A DNA stretch of 41,672 nt from CAYVUM01 sp964619055 (GCA_964619055.1 CAZUDB010000028.1:1-41672), one strand, 5' to 3'; counted from the stretch's first letter, positions 18,326-27,140 are shown. The notes: generated by a model from the sequence alone, not told the origin. A program made the numbers and translations.

Positions 18326-18425
18326 ACAAGGGTAGTTTACAGCGAGCTTGTCAACACCTGCGCACCATGGGGCTGGCGGTTCGGAAATCCGGCAGACCTG
18401 GAAGCCGCTTAAGCTTGCCCGGGCC

Positions 18426-19631
18426 TCACCCGACCTGCTCCATCCGCGATAGTTTGGCGCGGCGCTTCGTCAGTTGCTCAAGAAGCTCCTGGTCCTGCCT
18501 TGTGGTCAGTTCTTCTGCAGTCAGGACATCCAGAGCCTTTTGGCAAAGCCTCTGCGCGTTTTCGACCTTCTTGTTGGCCTCCGCCCGTTGCGATTCGGCC
18601 AGAAGCCGCTTGGCTGTCTCGATATTTTTTTCGCGAATCAGCATCTTTATTCTTTGTGCCACGGCCTCTGCTACGATATCGATTTGCTCCCTTGAAAAGA
18701 TCAAGGGTTGCGCTTTATCATTTGGAGAAACATATTGCGATATCTCATCAGAATCCGGCAAGTGATATTGCTCGCTTTCTGGAAGCATCGATGCTACTCT
18801 GTCAGTGTATTTTTGCATTTTTTCAATGAATTTTGCTAGAGCGTCCTTCGAGACGGGGGGGCGATCCGAGGCAATGTCGGGCAAATGATTGCACAGAGCA
18901 TCACTCACCAGTGATGCGGCAACTACGCCTAGACGCTTGTTGAACGACATCTGAAGCTGCAACTCGGACAAAGTCATCGAACGGTTTACCCGCCCTATAG
19001 GTGGGCGTACCAAGGTTTCGTCTTCCAAACCAAGCCACTGCTCAACGCACATGAGCAATTTTTTTTCATGTCGACTGTAGTTTTTGACGTGAACTTTGTG
19101 CCCACGGTCGCCGGCCATCTGCAGAAAGCTAAAGACGCGTTGCGGAAAAGAGTAATTGTTAAGCACCTCTTCGAATTCGTTAGCTTCTCCCTTTCGCTTG
19201 ATCATTTGTTGGTAAATTGACGCCGCATGATCCAGGGGGTCACGAATAAACAGGAGAATCGATACCGTCTCAATCGGAGCCAAATTTCGAAATTCATCAA
19301 TAAAATCAAACGCCCAAAATGGATTTACGGCTTGCGAGCCAGGGATGACGTTATCTCGAGGCAAAAACAGGTGTTCACTCGACAATAAAACTGAATTTTT
19401 CACTATTTGAGAAGATAAATTAAGTATATAATTGATGGAATTTTTTCCGAGGTTTCCCGAGGTTATGTATCCCTTACTCGCCTTCGCCTTATTTTTTTCA
19501 CTAATTGGGTATGTTATTTTATTTCTCATCAATTGATCAATGGAAAGTGATAGCGACGACTGGATAAAGCTGCTGCCAGTCTTTCCATGCCCGACGTGCA
19601 AATAGAGCGCTTGCAACTCACCCATGGCCAA
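18426..19631 (-). CDS. Sulfotransferase-like protein with C-terminal coiled coil
   Basis: The N-terminus carries HVGHGKTGSSFIQ (12-24), which fits the 5'-phosphosulfate-binding loop of PAPS sulfotransferases. FIRDPLDHAASIY (128-140) fits the 3'-phosphate-binding segment, with Arg130 and Ser138. The last 80 residues or so (about 325-401) are charged and Ala/Leu/Gln-rich, suggesting a coiled coil. If active it would transfer sulfate to a glycan or protein. The gene is visibly more AT-rich than its neighbours, like the GT61 gene upstream. The start could be ATG at codon 1 or the ATG at codon 3. It precedes hypF by 100 bp in the same direction. Confidence 0.78.
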   Translation of the reverse strand: MAMGELQALYLHVGHGKTGSSFIQSSLSLSIDQLMRNKITYPISEKNKAKASKGYITSGNLGKNSINYILNLSSQIVKNSVLLSSEHLFLPRDNVIPGSQAVNPFWAFDFIDEFRNLAPIETVSILLFIRDPLDHAASIYQQMIKRKGEANEFEEVLNNYSFPQRVFSFLQMAGDRGHKVHVKNYSRHEKKLLMCVEQWLGLEDETLVRPPIGRVNRSMTLSELQLQMSFNKRLGVVAASLVSDALCNHLPDIASDRPPVSKDALAKFIEKMQKYTDRVASMLPESEQYHLPDSDEISQYVSPNDKAQPLIFSREQIDIVAEAVAQRIKMLIREKNIETAKRLLAESQRAEANKKVENAQRLCQKALDVLTAEELTTRQDQELLEQLTKRRAKLSRMEQVG

Positions 19632-19844
19632 GCTTTCCTCTCTTCAAGAGCGATGTGCGCAGGCCCTCCGCAGGCCTCACCTTACAATGCAGAATACTCC
19701 TCTCGCCAGCAATCAATGCCATCCGATTTCGGCTTATGGCGATCGCGGCGCCGGCAACGGAGCCCCATGTGCCAGGTTCCTTATCGTCCCGTTCTAAATG
19801 GCGAAAACCAGATTTGGAAATCGGACGGCTCAAGGCTCAGAGCC

Positions 19845-20870
19845 TTATAGCTGGTTCTTATCGTGTAGATAATCTAGAAGTTCATCAATATTGACACGCC
19901 GAGCTCGATCAGGGTTGCGCCATCTTTTATAGTTAAGTTTGTAGATCTTACTGATTTCTCGATAGACGTCGGTTCCCGTGAAGAAAATTTCTATGACATC
20001 CGTCTTTGGGCGGGAGGCAATTAGGTTAGTCAGGCCGGCACCGTGTGGTGCAATAATCGTTTCTGCATTAAAAAATAGCATGAGTTGATCACGAACACTC
20101 AGACCTGTAAATTCAAAAGCTTTTATCCCCGCCCGCTCCAATCGATCGATTAAAAGCTCTTCATTGCCCATTTTGCGCGCGACCGCCCCCAATCGCGACT
20201 GATACAGCCGGCGCGGATAGATAGTACTTTCAAAGCAAAATTTATGAACGCAGGCTTGTAGATCATCACAGTAATTCTTAAAATATTGCATCGTCGGATG
20301 ACGGAGCGGTCCATCAAGTGCATTAGAAAAAAGATATAGGCGCTTAAAAAAATATACTTTTTCCTTTTCGAGAAAATAACAGTTATCGACAATTCTGTCG
20401 ATAAATCCTCTTGACCAATCCCAAGTTGTATCGTAAAATAAAATTGGTATTTTTTTTATGCCATGACGCCTTGACTCGTAAGCGCGACAAAGGTGATCAA
20501 CAATGACATGGCACATATTGCCACCGGTAAAGCGATCCCCGGCGAGAAATGCGGAGTCCATTTCGGCGGCGTTTTCTGTAACTTGACTCAAAAATTCACT
20601 ATCTGCATGCATTGTGGAGTTGTTATAAACAGATCCATTTTTTTCAAATAGTATAACCCCTGGTTTTTTTGATGTGTAAATCAGATATGCATTTTGAAGA
20701 TAATCAATATTTACTTCCGTTCCTGATATCACATTTTCTATAAAGGTTGATTTTTTGTCATCATATTCAACAAATGTGGTCTTTTTATTGAATTTTTGAC
20801 CCTTGCCAGCCCTGTATTTTATCGATTTGAGGCCTCTACCCCTAAAATTATCAATCATCAAGCGCTCCAT
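19845..20870 (-). CDS. GT61-family glycosyltransferase (DUF563)
   Basis: A 341-residue protein whose C-terminal part contains HGAGLTN (276-282) followed by a hydrophobic strand DVIEIFF. This is the diagnostic region of GT61 (DUF563) glycosyltransferases, which in bacteria occur in capsule and surface-polysaccharide loci. MLFFNAETIIAPHGAG and the preceding basic helix are also typical. Members transfer pentoses such as xylose or arabinose or related sugars, but substrate cannot be predicted. The DNA is rich in A and T runs, unlike the flanking GC-rich genes. The 213-bp gap to the sulfotransferase has no recognisable gene. Confidence 0.82.
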   Translation of the reverse strand: MERLMIDNFRGRGLKSIKYRAGKGQKFNKKTTFVEYDDKKSTFIENVISGTEVNIDYLQNAYLIYTSKKPGVILFEKNGSVYNNSTMHADSEFLSQVTENAAEMDSAFLAGDRFTGGNMCHVIVDHLCRAYESRRHGIKKIPILFYDTTWDWSRGFIDRIVDNCYFLEKEKVYFFKRLYLFSNALDGPLRHPTMQYFKNYCDDLQACVHKFCFESTIYPRRLYQSRLGAVARKMGNEELLIDRLERAGIKAFEFTGLSVRDQLMLFFNAETIIAPHGAGLTNLIASRPKTDVIEIFFTGTDVYREISKIYKLNYKRWRNPDRARRVNIDELLDYLHDKNQL

Positions 20871-20980
20871 GGTGACCGAATTCTGTTGTTGGGCTCAGCG
20901 AGTCGCACGGCGGTGACGCAGCCGCACGACGTCCTGTGCCGCGGGGCCAATCGCTCATCTTCGACGTCCGGTGGCAAGTC

Positions 20981-21643
20981 TCAGAACGGGTGGCACACGT
21001 GCGTGATCTGGGCGTGTTGTTTCAGAAATGCAGCGAACTGGCGCTTGAGCTTCGGCACCTCGAACAACATCGCCAAGCTTCCCTTTCGTGTGCGCTTAAT
21101 GAGTGAAGATGGCTCAAAGTAGCCCATTGCATTGTCCACCGAAAGAACGAACGGCGGGTAACCAGCCGAAACCAGGATGTAGCTCATGATCAAAGCTCCG
21201 GTCCGGTGGTTCCCTTCCACGAACAACTGGGGTTCGCTCAAGATCCGGATATAGCTTCCGGCCGCGCGCCTCCAGGCCGAATCGTGCCGATGAAGAGTCC
21301 ACCATTCGGCCAGGTCCCCGATCCCGCGACCGCTGTCCGCGTAGAAGTGCCTCTCACTCGCCTCGATCGCACCCTTGAACTCAGCCCAGCGAACCCGGTC
21401 CGGACCCCACAACACAATCGTGTTCAGGTCAAGCAGGTGCTTGGAATTGCCGAGCGCGAACAGGTCGACGTCACTGGCAAGCATGACATCAATGGCGCGA
21501 TATCCGGCCATCATGTTAGCCAGCACCGTTTCGCTCATTGGATCACGATGCTCGCGCAGGCGCTCATTGATCCGAGGAAAATCCGACTTGACCTGACGCA
21601 GCGCCGTTTCGATGGCAGGCAGGTTCAAACGGGCTTGGTGCAT
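20981..21643 (-). CDS. Fic-like protein with degenerate catalytic motif
   Basis: A 220-residue predicted helical protein. Residues 139-150 read QLFVEGNHRTGA, which aligns with the Fic AMPylation motif HxFx(D/E)GN(G/A)RxxR. Phe141, Glu143, Gly144, Asn145 and Arg147 are kept; the catalytic His is Gln139, the second Gly is His146 and the last Arg is Ala150. A protein with these substitutions would not be expected to AMPylate in the usual way. No inhibitory helix motif (S/T)xxxE(G/N) was clearly found. It is predicted cytosolic, follows the pst operon by 150 bp and precedes GT61 by 110 bp. The family call rests on the single motif and its surroundings, so it is moderate. Confidence 0.55.
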   Translation of the reverse strand: MHQARLNLPAIETALRQVKSDFPRINERLREHRDPMSETVLANMMAGYRAIDVMLASDVDLFALGNSKHLLDLNTIVLWGPDRVRWAEFKGAIEASERHFYADSGRGIGDLAEWWTLHRHDSAWRRAAGSYIRILSEPQLFVEGNHRTGALIMSYILVSAGYPPFVLSVDNAMGYFEPSSLIKRTRKGSLAMLFEVPKLKRQFAAFLKQHAQITHVCHPF

Positions 21644-21795
21644 ATCACCCCTATTTGCCCGGCGGCAGGACCGCCACGACCCCAGGGATCTGAGGCTGCC
21701 TGAGACGCTGCGGCCCCGAACCGTCGAACACGCCTTGTTGTCGGACAGGCGAACGATCCCGACCTGCCGGCGCCCTCATCACATCCGATGCAAGA

Positions 21796-22857
21796 TTACT
21801 GGATGCTTGCCAAGGCCTCATTTGCCCGAGATGTGATCTCCTCCGGCAGCGGGATATAGCCAATACCCTCGGCGATCGACTGGCCCTCGCTCAAGCCCCA
21901 GGCGACAGCGTTTTTCAGCGCTGTCGCCTTGTCGTCAGGGTAGTCCGCATAGAGCAGCAACCACGACAAACTCACAATCGGATAGGACTCCGCTCCGACC
22001 GGGTCCGGCACAAACAGCCTTAGATCGTCCGGTAGCTGTTCCGCAGCGTTCGCGAGAGCCGCGCGACCGCTTTTCGCTCCGGGCTTCACGAAGTTCCCGT
22101 CCCTATTCTCGAGAATGGCCATGGGCAGACCCAGCCGCGACGCATACCCGTATTCCATGTAGCCGATGGACCCGACACTGATCACCACCTTCTGCGCCAC
22201 TCCATCATTGCCGGCACCGGTCATAGCGCCACCGGGCCAGTCTACTTGCTTGCCCGTGCCCGGCCCCTCATTTCGCCATGCCTCACTGATCGCGCTCAGG
22301 TGGTTCGTAAAAGCGAACGTGGTCCCACTGCTGTCGCGACGAACAACCGTCTGAATCAGACGCGGTGGCAAGTCGACACCCGGATTGGCGGCCACGATCC
22401 GCTCGTCATCCCAGCGGTATATCTTACCAAGGAAGATGTCGACATAGACGTCGCGCGGCAGCCGTAACTCGCCCGTAAGCCCCGGCACATTGTACGCGAG
22501 AACGATCAGGCCCGCCGTTGCTGGGATCAGTTTGACGCCATCTTCCACCTTGGCGATGGAGGCATCGTCCATGGCGGCGTCGCTGGCGCCGAAATCAACC
22601 TCCCGGGCGACAAACTTCCGAATGCCCTCCCCGCTGCCGACCCCGTCATAGTGGATTGCCACCTCGGGATGAGCCTCCGTATAGACTTCTATCCACTTGT
22701 CATACAACGGCTCGGGAAACGTCGCACCGGCTCCGACAAGGGTCAGACGGCCGTTGGAGCTCGTCTGCTCCTCAGCTGGTTCGTCACCGCATGCCACCAA
22801 GGCCGCTGACAGCACAACCGCCACCGCCGCCTTTTTGATCGCTTGGAACGTTTGCAT
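21796..22857 (-). CDS. pstS: PstS-family phosphate-binding lipoprotein (second PstS)
   Basis: A 353-residue phosphate-binding protein of the PstS family. The signal peptide ends in a lipobox LVAC with the lipidated Cys at 23, so the mature protein is predicted to be membrane-anchored. Phosphate-site motifs typical of PstS are seen: GAGATFPEPLYDKWI (42-56), DFGASDAAM (88-96) and RRDSSGTTFAFTNHL (about 173-187). AAGGA lies just upstream of the ATG. It is the last gene of the pst operon, 88 bp after pstB. It is clearly diverged from the PstS at 25762-26847. Paralogous PstS copies of this sort may have different affinity or partners; that is inference. Confidence 0.9.
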   Translation of the reverse strand: MQTFQAIKKAAVAVVLSAALVACGDEPAEEQTSSNGRLTLVGAGATFPEPLYDKWIEVYTEAHPEVAIHYDGVGSGEGIRKFVAREVDFGASDAAMDDASIAKVEDGVKLIPATAGLIVLAYNVPGLTGELRLPRDVYVDIFLGKIYRWDDERIVAANPGVDLPPRLIQTVVRRDSSGTTFAFTNHLSAISEAWRNEGPGTGKQVDWPGGAMTGAGNDGVAQKVVISVGSIGYMEYGYASRLGLPMAILENRDGNFVKPGAKSGRAALANAAEQLPDDLRLFVPDPVGAESYPIVSLSWLLLYADYPDDKATALKNAVAWGLSEGQSIAEGIGYIPLPEEITSRANEALASIQ

Positions 22858-22945
22858 CGCTCGTCCTTATCGTCTCAAGACCCGGAACCGGTGCGAGAGC
22901 GAACTCATGCCCCTCGCGGGAATCCTTAGTGTTTGCCGGTCGCCC

Positions 22946-23779
22946 TCAGCTGAAGGCGCCAGAGACGTAATCCTTGGTGAGCTGCTCCTGCGGACTGTCG
23001 AACAGCTGCTTGGTGTCGCCCATTTCCACCAGATATCCGGTTCGACCGCCCTGGGCGATATCGACACCGAAGAACGCCGTGGTGTCGGCCACGCGCACGG
23101 CCTGCTGCATGTTGTGGGTCACAAGAGCAACGGTGTAGCGCTCTTTCAGTTCCAGCATAAGTTGTTCGACCTGGCGGGTCGCAATGGGGTCCAAAGCCGA
23201 GCAGGGTTCGTCCATCAGCAACACGTCCGGCTCGGTCGCGATTGCGCGGGCAATGCACAGCCGCTGTTGTTGACCGCCGGACAGGGACAAGCCGCTGTTT
23301 TTGAGCTTGTCCTTCACCTCTTTCCACAAGGCCGCGCGTTCGAGCGCCTTCTGCACCCGCTCGTCCATGTCGCCCTTGAAGCGGTTGAGGCGAAGCCCGA
23401 ACGAAACGTTGTCGTAAATGCTCATGGAGAACGGGTTGGGCTGCTGAAAAACCATGCCGATGTAGCGGCGAACGACGACGGGATCGACGCTTTTGCCGTA
23501 GATATCCTGGCCGTGGTAGTTGACCTGGCCCTCGAGACGAAACACCGGAATGAGGTCGTTCATTCGGTTCAAGCTGCGAAGCACCGTGCTTTTTCCGCAT
23601 CCGGACGGCCCGATGAAACCGGTGATTTTCCCTTTTTCGATCGGCACGTTGCTGTCGCGAACGGCGAGGAAATCCCCGTAGAAGACCTTTTGCAGCCGGC
23701 AGTCGATAACGACATCACCCGCGGGTGTGAACGTTGCTGCCTGCGAAATCGCCGGTTCAGCCGCTGCGCCCATGACCAT
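22946..23779 (-). CDS. pstB: PstB phosphate ABC transporter ATPase
   Basis: A 277-residue ATP-binding subunit of the phosphate importer. Walker A is GPSGCGKS (57-64), the ABC signature is LSGGQ (166-170) and Walker B is VLLMDE (186-191). ALDP follows as in PstB. The N-terminal 20 residues are an extension of unknown function; the family usually starts near the conserved strand at about residue 24. It follows pstA by 15 bp and acts with PstA and PstC to drive phosphate import by ATP hydrolysis. Confidence 0.97.
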   Translation of the reverse strand: MVMGAAAEPAISQAATFTPAGDVVIDCRLQKVFYGDFLAVRDSNVPIEKGKITGFIGPSGCGKSTVLRSLNRMNDLIPVFRLEGQVNYHGQDIYGKSVDPVVVRRYIGMVFQQPNPFSMSIYDNVSFGLRLNRFKGDMDERVQKALERAALWKEVKDKLKNSGLSLSGGQQQRLCIARAIATEPDVLLMDEPCSALDPIATRQVEQLMLELKERYTVALVTHNMQQAVRVADTTAFFGVDIAQGGRTGYLVEMGDTKQLFDSPQEQLTKDYVSGAFS

Positions 23780-23794
23780 ACCCTCCGACCTGGC

Positions 23795-24682
23795 TCAGAC
23801 TTTGCTGCGCCCAATGACGCGAGCCAAGATGTTGAAGACGAGAACAATGATGACCAAAACCAGCGACGCTGCCCACGCGAGTGATATCTGGTTTTCGAAG
23901 GGCATCGCCGAGAAGTTGTAGATCAGGATGGAGAGAGACGCCGTCGGCTCCATCACCTCCGATATGAAGTAGTTGCTGAAGAGCGCGGTGAACAAGAGCG
24001 GCGCGGACTCACCCGCCGCCCCCGCAACGGCAAGCATGACACCGGTGATAATGCCCGGCATGCCGGTAGGCAGTACCACCTTCCAGATGACCTGGCTGCG
24101 CGTGCAGCCCATGCCATATGCGGCATCCTGCATCTTCTGGGGCACCTGCTTCATTGCCTCCTCGGCCGCCAGCACAACCGTCGGCAACATCAGCACCGAC
24201 AGGGCAACGCCGCCCGCCAAAGCCGAGTAGCCGAAGTTGATCACCAACACCGCATAGGTGAACACGCCGGCCAGGATCGAGGGAAAGCCCGTCAGGGTTT
24301 TGGCCACGAAGCGCGAGACGCTGGCCACTTTGCTGTGCGGACCTAGGACGGCCAGATAAATTGCCGCCAAAACCCCAAACGGGACGCTGATCAACGTTGC
24401 AATGGCGACCATCACGATTGTGCCGATGATGGCGTTGCCGAAGCCGCCGCCCAAGTCGAAGCCGGCAGGCGGGAGGCCGGTCAGCGCCTCGAAATCCAGC
24501 CGCGCACCGCCTTCAACGAGCAACATAAAGATCACTGAAAACAGTGGAACGCTGCCCAGGATCGCAATCCCCCAGGTCAAGCCGGTCAGGATGCTGCTCT
24601 TCAAGGCACGCCCGGCAAACGGTCTGCGCATCAGCTGCGGTGCCGCCAGGGGTGACGATGAGGTCAAATCCACGTCGGTCAT
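23795..24682 (-). CDS. pstA: PstA phosphate ABC transporter permease
   Basis: A 295-residue permease with about six hydrophobic segments. The cytoplasmic EAA-type coupling loop is seen near AAEEAMKQVPQKMQDAAYGMGCTRSQ, which contacts PstB. Its ATG overlaps the pstC stop by four bases (ATGA), so PstC and PstA are translationally coupled. Together they form the membrane channel for phosphate. Length and sequence fit the family. Confidence 0.96.
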   Translation of the reverse strand: MTDVDLTSSSPLAAPQLMRRPFAGRALKSSILTGLTWGIAILGSVPLFSVIFMLLVEGGARLDFEALTGLPPAGFDLGGGFGNAIIGTIVMVAIATLISVPFGVLAAIYLAVLGPHSKVASVSRFVAKTLTGFPSILAGVFTYAVLVINFGYSALAGGVALSVLMLPTVVLAAEEAMKQVPQKMQDAAYGMGCTRSQVIWKVVLPTGMPGIITGVMLAVAGAAGESAPLLFTALFSNYFISEVMEPTASLSILIYNFSAMPFENQISLAWAASLVLVIIVLVFNILARVIGRSKV

Positions 24683-25656
24683 TTCTTGCCCTCGAACTTC
24701 CGCATGGTGAATTGCTGAATCGCGAGGCCAACTACGTTCACGATGAAGGTAATGACCAGCAACACGATGGCGGCATACATCAGCGCCTGAACTTCGATCG
24801 CCCCCGCCTCCGGGAAATTGGACGCAAGCAAGGATGCGAGCGTGTTGGCCGGCGCGAACAGCGACAAGTTGATCTGGTTGCTGTTGCCGATCAGCATGGC
24901 AAGCGCCATGGTCTCGCCAAGAGCACGACCGAAGCCAAGCACCAGAGCCGCCAGCAAGCCCGACGAGGCCGTCGGTAGCATGACCCTCAGGATTGCCTCC
25001 CAGCGCGTCGTGCCCATCCCGTAGGCCGCTTCCTTAACCTTGTAAGGAATACGCTTCATTGCGTCGACGGAGAGAGCCGCAACGGTCGGCAGGATCATGA
25101 TCGCCAGCACCAGTGCCGCCGGGGCCAACCCCGGGCCGCTCAGGCTCGTGCCGAAAATCGGAATAAAGCCCAAGACGTCATTGAGCCAATCGGCCACGGG
25201 ACGAAGCAGCGGAATGACGACGTAGATGCCCCAAAGGCCATACACGACGGACGGAATGGCCGCGAGCAGCTCCACGATCGTCCGAAAGACCGTGGCCACC
25301 CGGGCGTTGATGAAGTCCTGCGTCAAAAAAATCGCGATTCCAACGCCAAACACGCCACCGAGAAGGAGTGCCAGAAGGGAACTGTAGAGGGTGCCCCAGA
25401 TTTCCGGGAGGACGCCGAACTCCGCCGTGGAGCCGTTCCACGTCGTTCCGGTTATGAAACCGAGACCATAGTCGCTCATCGCTGGGCCGGCTTTGACCCC
25501 GATTTCCCACAGGATGTAAACCAGCAAGACGACGATCAGGATCGCGCACAACGCTGCCAGTGCGCGAAACACCGAGTCACTCAGGTAGTCCCGACTGGAC
25601 GGCGGACCCGAGATCGAGCCCTCGGTGACGTGAGCCTCGAACGGATTGGAAGACAT
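24679..25656 (-). CDS. pstC: PstC phosphate ABC transporter permease
   Basis: A 325-residue permease with about six membrane segments and the EAA-like loop KRIPYKVKEAAYGMGTTRWEA. I chose the ATG at 25656 (MSSNPFEA), which has an AGGGG about 10 bases upstream. An upstream in-frame ATG at 25692 would lie inside the hairpin between pstS and pstC. It pairs with PstA to form the phosphate channel. The distance of about 100 bp from pstS is occupied by a long hairpin, which may lower pstC expression relative to pstS. Confidence 0.95.
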   Translation of the reverse strand: MSSNPFEAHVTEGSISGPPSSRDYLSDSVFRALAALCAILIVVLLVYILWEIGVKAGPAMSDYGLGFITGTTWNGSTAEFGVLPEIWGTLYSSLLALLLGGVFGVGIAIFLTQDFINARVATVFRTIVELLAAIPSVVYGLWGIYVVIPLLRPVADWLNDVLGFIPIFGTSLSGPGLAPAALVLAIMILPTVAALSVDAMKRIPYKVKEAAYGMGTTRWEAILRVMLPTASSGLLAALVLGFGRALGETMALAMLIGNSNQINLSLFAPANTLASLLASNFPEAGAIEVQALMYAAIVLLVITFIVNVVGLAIQQFTMRKFEGKK

Positions 25657-25687
25657 AATCTGGAACCCCTTGGCGCGAGGCTGTTTA

Positions 25688-25750
25688 GGCATAGCGACAA
25701 GCGCCAGCCCCCAAACGCGGTGTTTGAGGGAACTGGCGCTTAACTATGCC
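25688..25750 (-). promoter_or_regulatory. Long hairpin between pstS and pstC
   Basis: The segment has nested inverted repeats: GGCATAG (25688-25694) with CTATGCC (25744-25750), AAGCGCCAG (25699-25707) with CTGGCGCTT (25733-25741), and an inner imperfect stem around a short loop near 25718. It is not followed by a clear U-run in either direction. In the pst mRNA it could protect the upstream pstS message or partially stop transcription, giving more PstS than permease. The base pairing is seen; the function is inferred. Confidence 0.65.
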
Positions 25751-25761
25751 GACGGGTCGCT

Positions 25762-26847
25762 TTACTGAATGGACTTTGCCGCCTCACGCACCTTCTCGAC
25801 CACGCTATCCGGAAGCGGGATATAGCCCAGCGCATCGGCGCTCTTTTGCCCTTCGGTCAGCGAGTACTCGATCAATGCCTTGGCGGCGGCTGCCTTTTCA
25901 TCGTCCATATCCTGGGGGAAGATCATCCAGGTAAACGTGGCGATCGGATAGGACGCCTCACCGGACGGATCATAGACCCACGCGCGCAGATCAGCGATGT
26001 CCGATCCGGGCAACTTACCCTCAGGGAACTCGGCACTAGCTAAAGCGGCACCACCACTCTCTGGACCGGGGGCAACGAAATTGCCGTCCTTGTTCTCCAC
26101 CATGGCGACCGGCGTGCCGCTCAGCTTAGCGAAGCCATACTCGATATAACCGATGGCACCGGGTGTTTGCTTGACGGTCGCCGTGATGCCGTCGTTGCGC
26201 GGCGCTTTCACGAACGTATTGGCGGTCGGCCACTGCGGCGCCTTGCCCTGACCAACGGCTTCCTTAAAACTATCGCTGATCGTGGAGAGATGGCCCGTGA
26301 ATACATAAGTCGTCCCGGAGGAGTCCGAGCGCACCACAACTGTGATGTCTTCATCGGGCAGCTCAACACCAGGATTGGCGGCAGCGATTTGCTCGTCGTT
26401 CCACTTGGTGATCTTGCCCGCGAAAATCTCAGGATAGACGCTCCGCGGCAACTTCAGCTCGTCGACACCGTCAAGATTGTAAGCAAGGACAATCTCGCCG
26501 GCTGTCATCGGCAGCAGGACCACGCCATTCGGAAGTTCGTCCTCTTCCTTGTCGCGCGCGTGTACCGCGTTGATTTCATCGTCGCTCATGGCCGCGTCGC
26601 TAGCGCCAAAATCAACAATCGCGCCCGTGAAATCCTGAATACCGGCACCGCTTCCTTTCGACTGATAGTCGACACGATACTCGTCGTTGGCTTCGCTGAA
26701 ATCCTTGAACCACTTGGAGTAAATTGGAGCCGGGAAACTGGCACCGGAGCCCTGGAGCTTAACCTCCGCAAGGGCATCACCGGTAAACATTGCCGCCGCG
26801 AATCCTGCAGCCACAACCCCCGATTTAAAAGTTCCCGAGACTTTCAT
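25762..26847 (-). CDS. pstS: PstS periplasmic phosphate-binding protein
   Basis: A 361-residue PstS. A classical signal peptide ends in DALA (24-27) with predicted cleavage before Glu28; no lipobox Cys is present. The mature protein starts VKLQGSGASFPAPIYSKW, the canonical PstS opening, with DFGASDAAM and RSDSSGTTYVFTGHL forming the phosphate site. A strong GGAGGAGG ribosome binding site lies a few bases before the ATG. It is the first gene of the operon pstS-C-A-B-S2. The Pho-box-like array about 95 bp upstream suggests induction by PhoB under phosphate starvation. Confidence 0.96.
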   Translation of the reverse strand: MKVSGTFKSGVVAAGFAAAMFTGDALAEVKLQGSGASFPAPIYSKWFKDFSEANDEYRVDYQSKGSGAGIQDFTGAIVDFGASDAAMSDDEINAVHARDKEEDELPNGVVLLPMTAGEIVLAYNLDGVDELKLPRSVYPEIFAGKITKWNDEQIAAANPGVELPDEDITVVVRSDSSGTTYVFTGHLSTISDSFKEAVGQGKAPQWPTANTFVKAPRNDGITATVKQTPGAIGYIEYGFAKLSGTPVAMVENKDGNFVAPGPESGGAALASAEFPEGKLPGSDIADLRAWVYDPSGEASYPIATFTWMIFPQDMDDEKAAAAKALIEYSLTEGQKSADALGYIPLPDSVVEKVREAAKSIQ

Positions 26848-26931
26848 AACAGAACCTCCTCCGTTGGCACAGTGTTACGTGCCCGTTGGGCCACCCGCGC
26901 ACCGAATATCCCTCGCCATCGATGAATGGGC

Positions 26932-26970
26932 ATTAACGTTTCATGACGTTTTTATGTCGATTCAGTGACG
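26932..26970 (-). promoter_or_regulatory. Pho-box-like array (PhoB binding site) upstream of pstS
   Basis: On the minus strand three units, CGTCAC, CGACAT and CGTCAT, recur with exact 11-bp phasing at 26965-26970, 26954-26959 and 26943-26948. A weaker fourth unit, GTTAAT, follows at 26932-26937. The E. coli Pho box is built of CTGTCAT repeats separated by four AT-rich bases, the same 11-bp period. The spacers here include AAAAA. It lies about 95 bp upstream of the pstS ATG. Confidence 0.75.
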
Positions 26971-27119
26971 CCCCGTTTTGCTAGGCTCGCCCAGCTGAGT
27001 TTCCGCCCTTTTACCAGTAGGGCCGCGTACTGTGGCCCGCCTCACTAGCCCAGCTCCGACGTAAGGTCCTGCCTTGGTTTGCAGCCTAGCCGGCGTGTGT
27101 CCCGCGGCCAGCGGAGGTT

Positions 27120-27140
27120 TGCGAATGCTCAGTATTCGCA
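27120..27140. promoter_or_regulatory. Inverted repeat, possible operator
   Basis: TGCGAAT (27120-27126) and ATTCGCA (27134-27140) are perfect 7-bp inverted arms around a 7-bp spacer. This 21-bp symmetric site lies in the intergenic region about 375 bp upstream of the large plus-strand gene and would suit a dimeric regulator. No regulator gene is in the window. It could be chance. Confidence 0.35.

Noticed and set aside
22697..23884. Plus-strand open frame of 395 codons
   Set aside because: It is antisense to pstB and pstS2, whose motifs are intact; its translation is a mirror of these genes.
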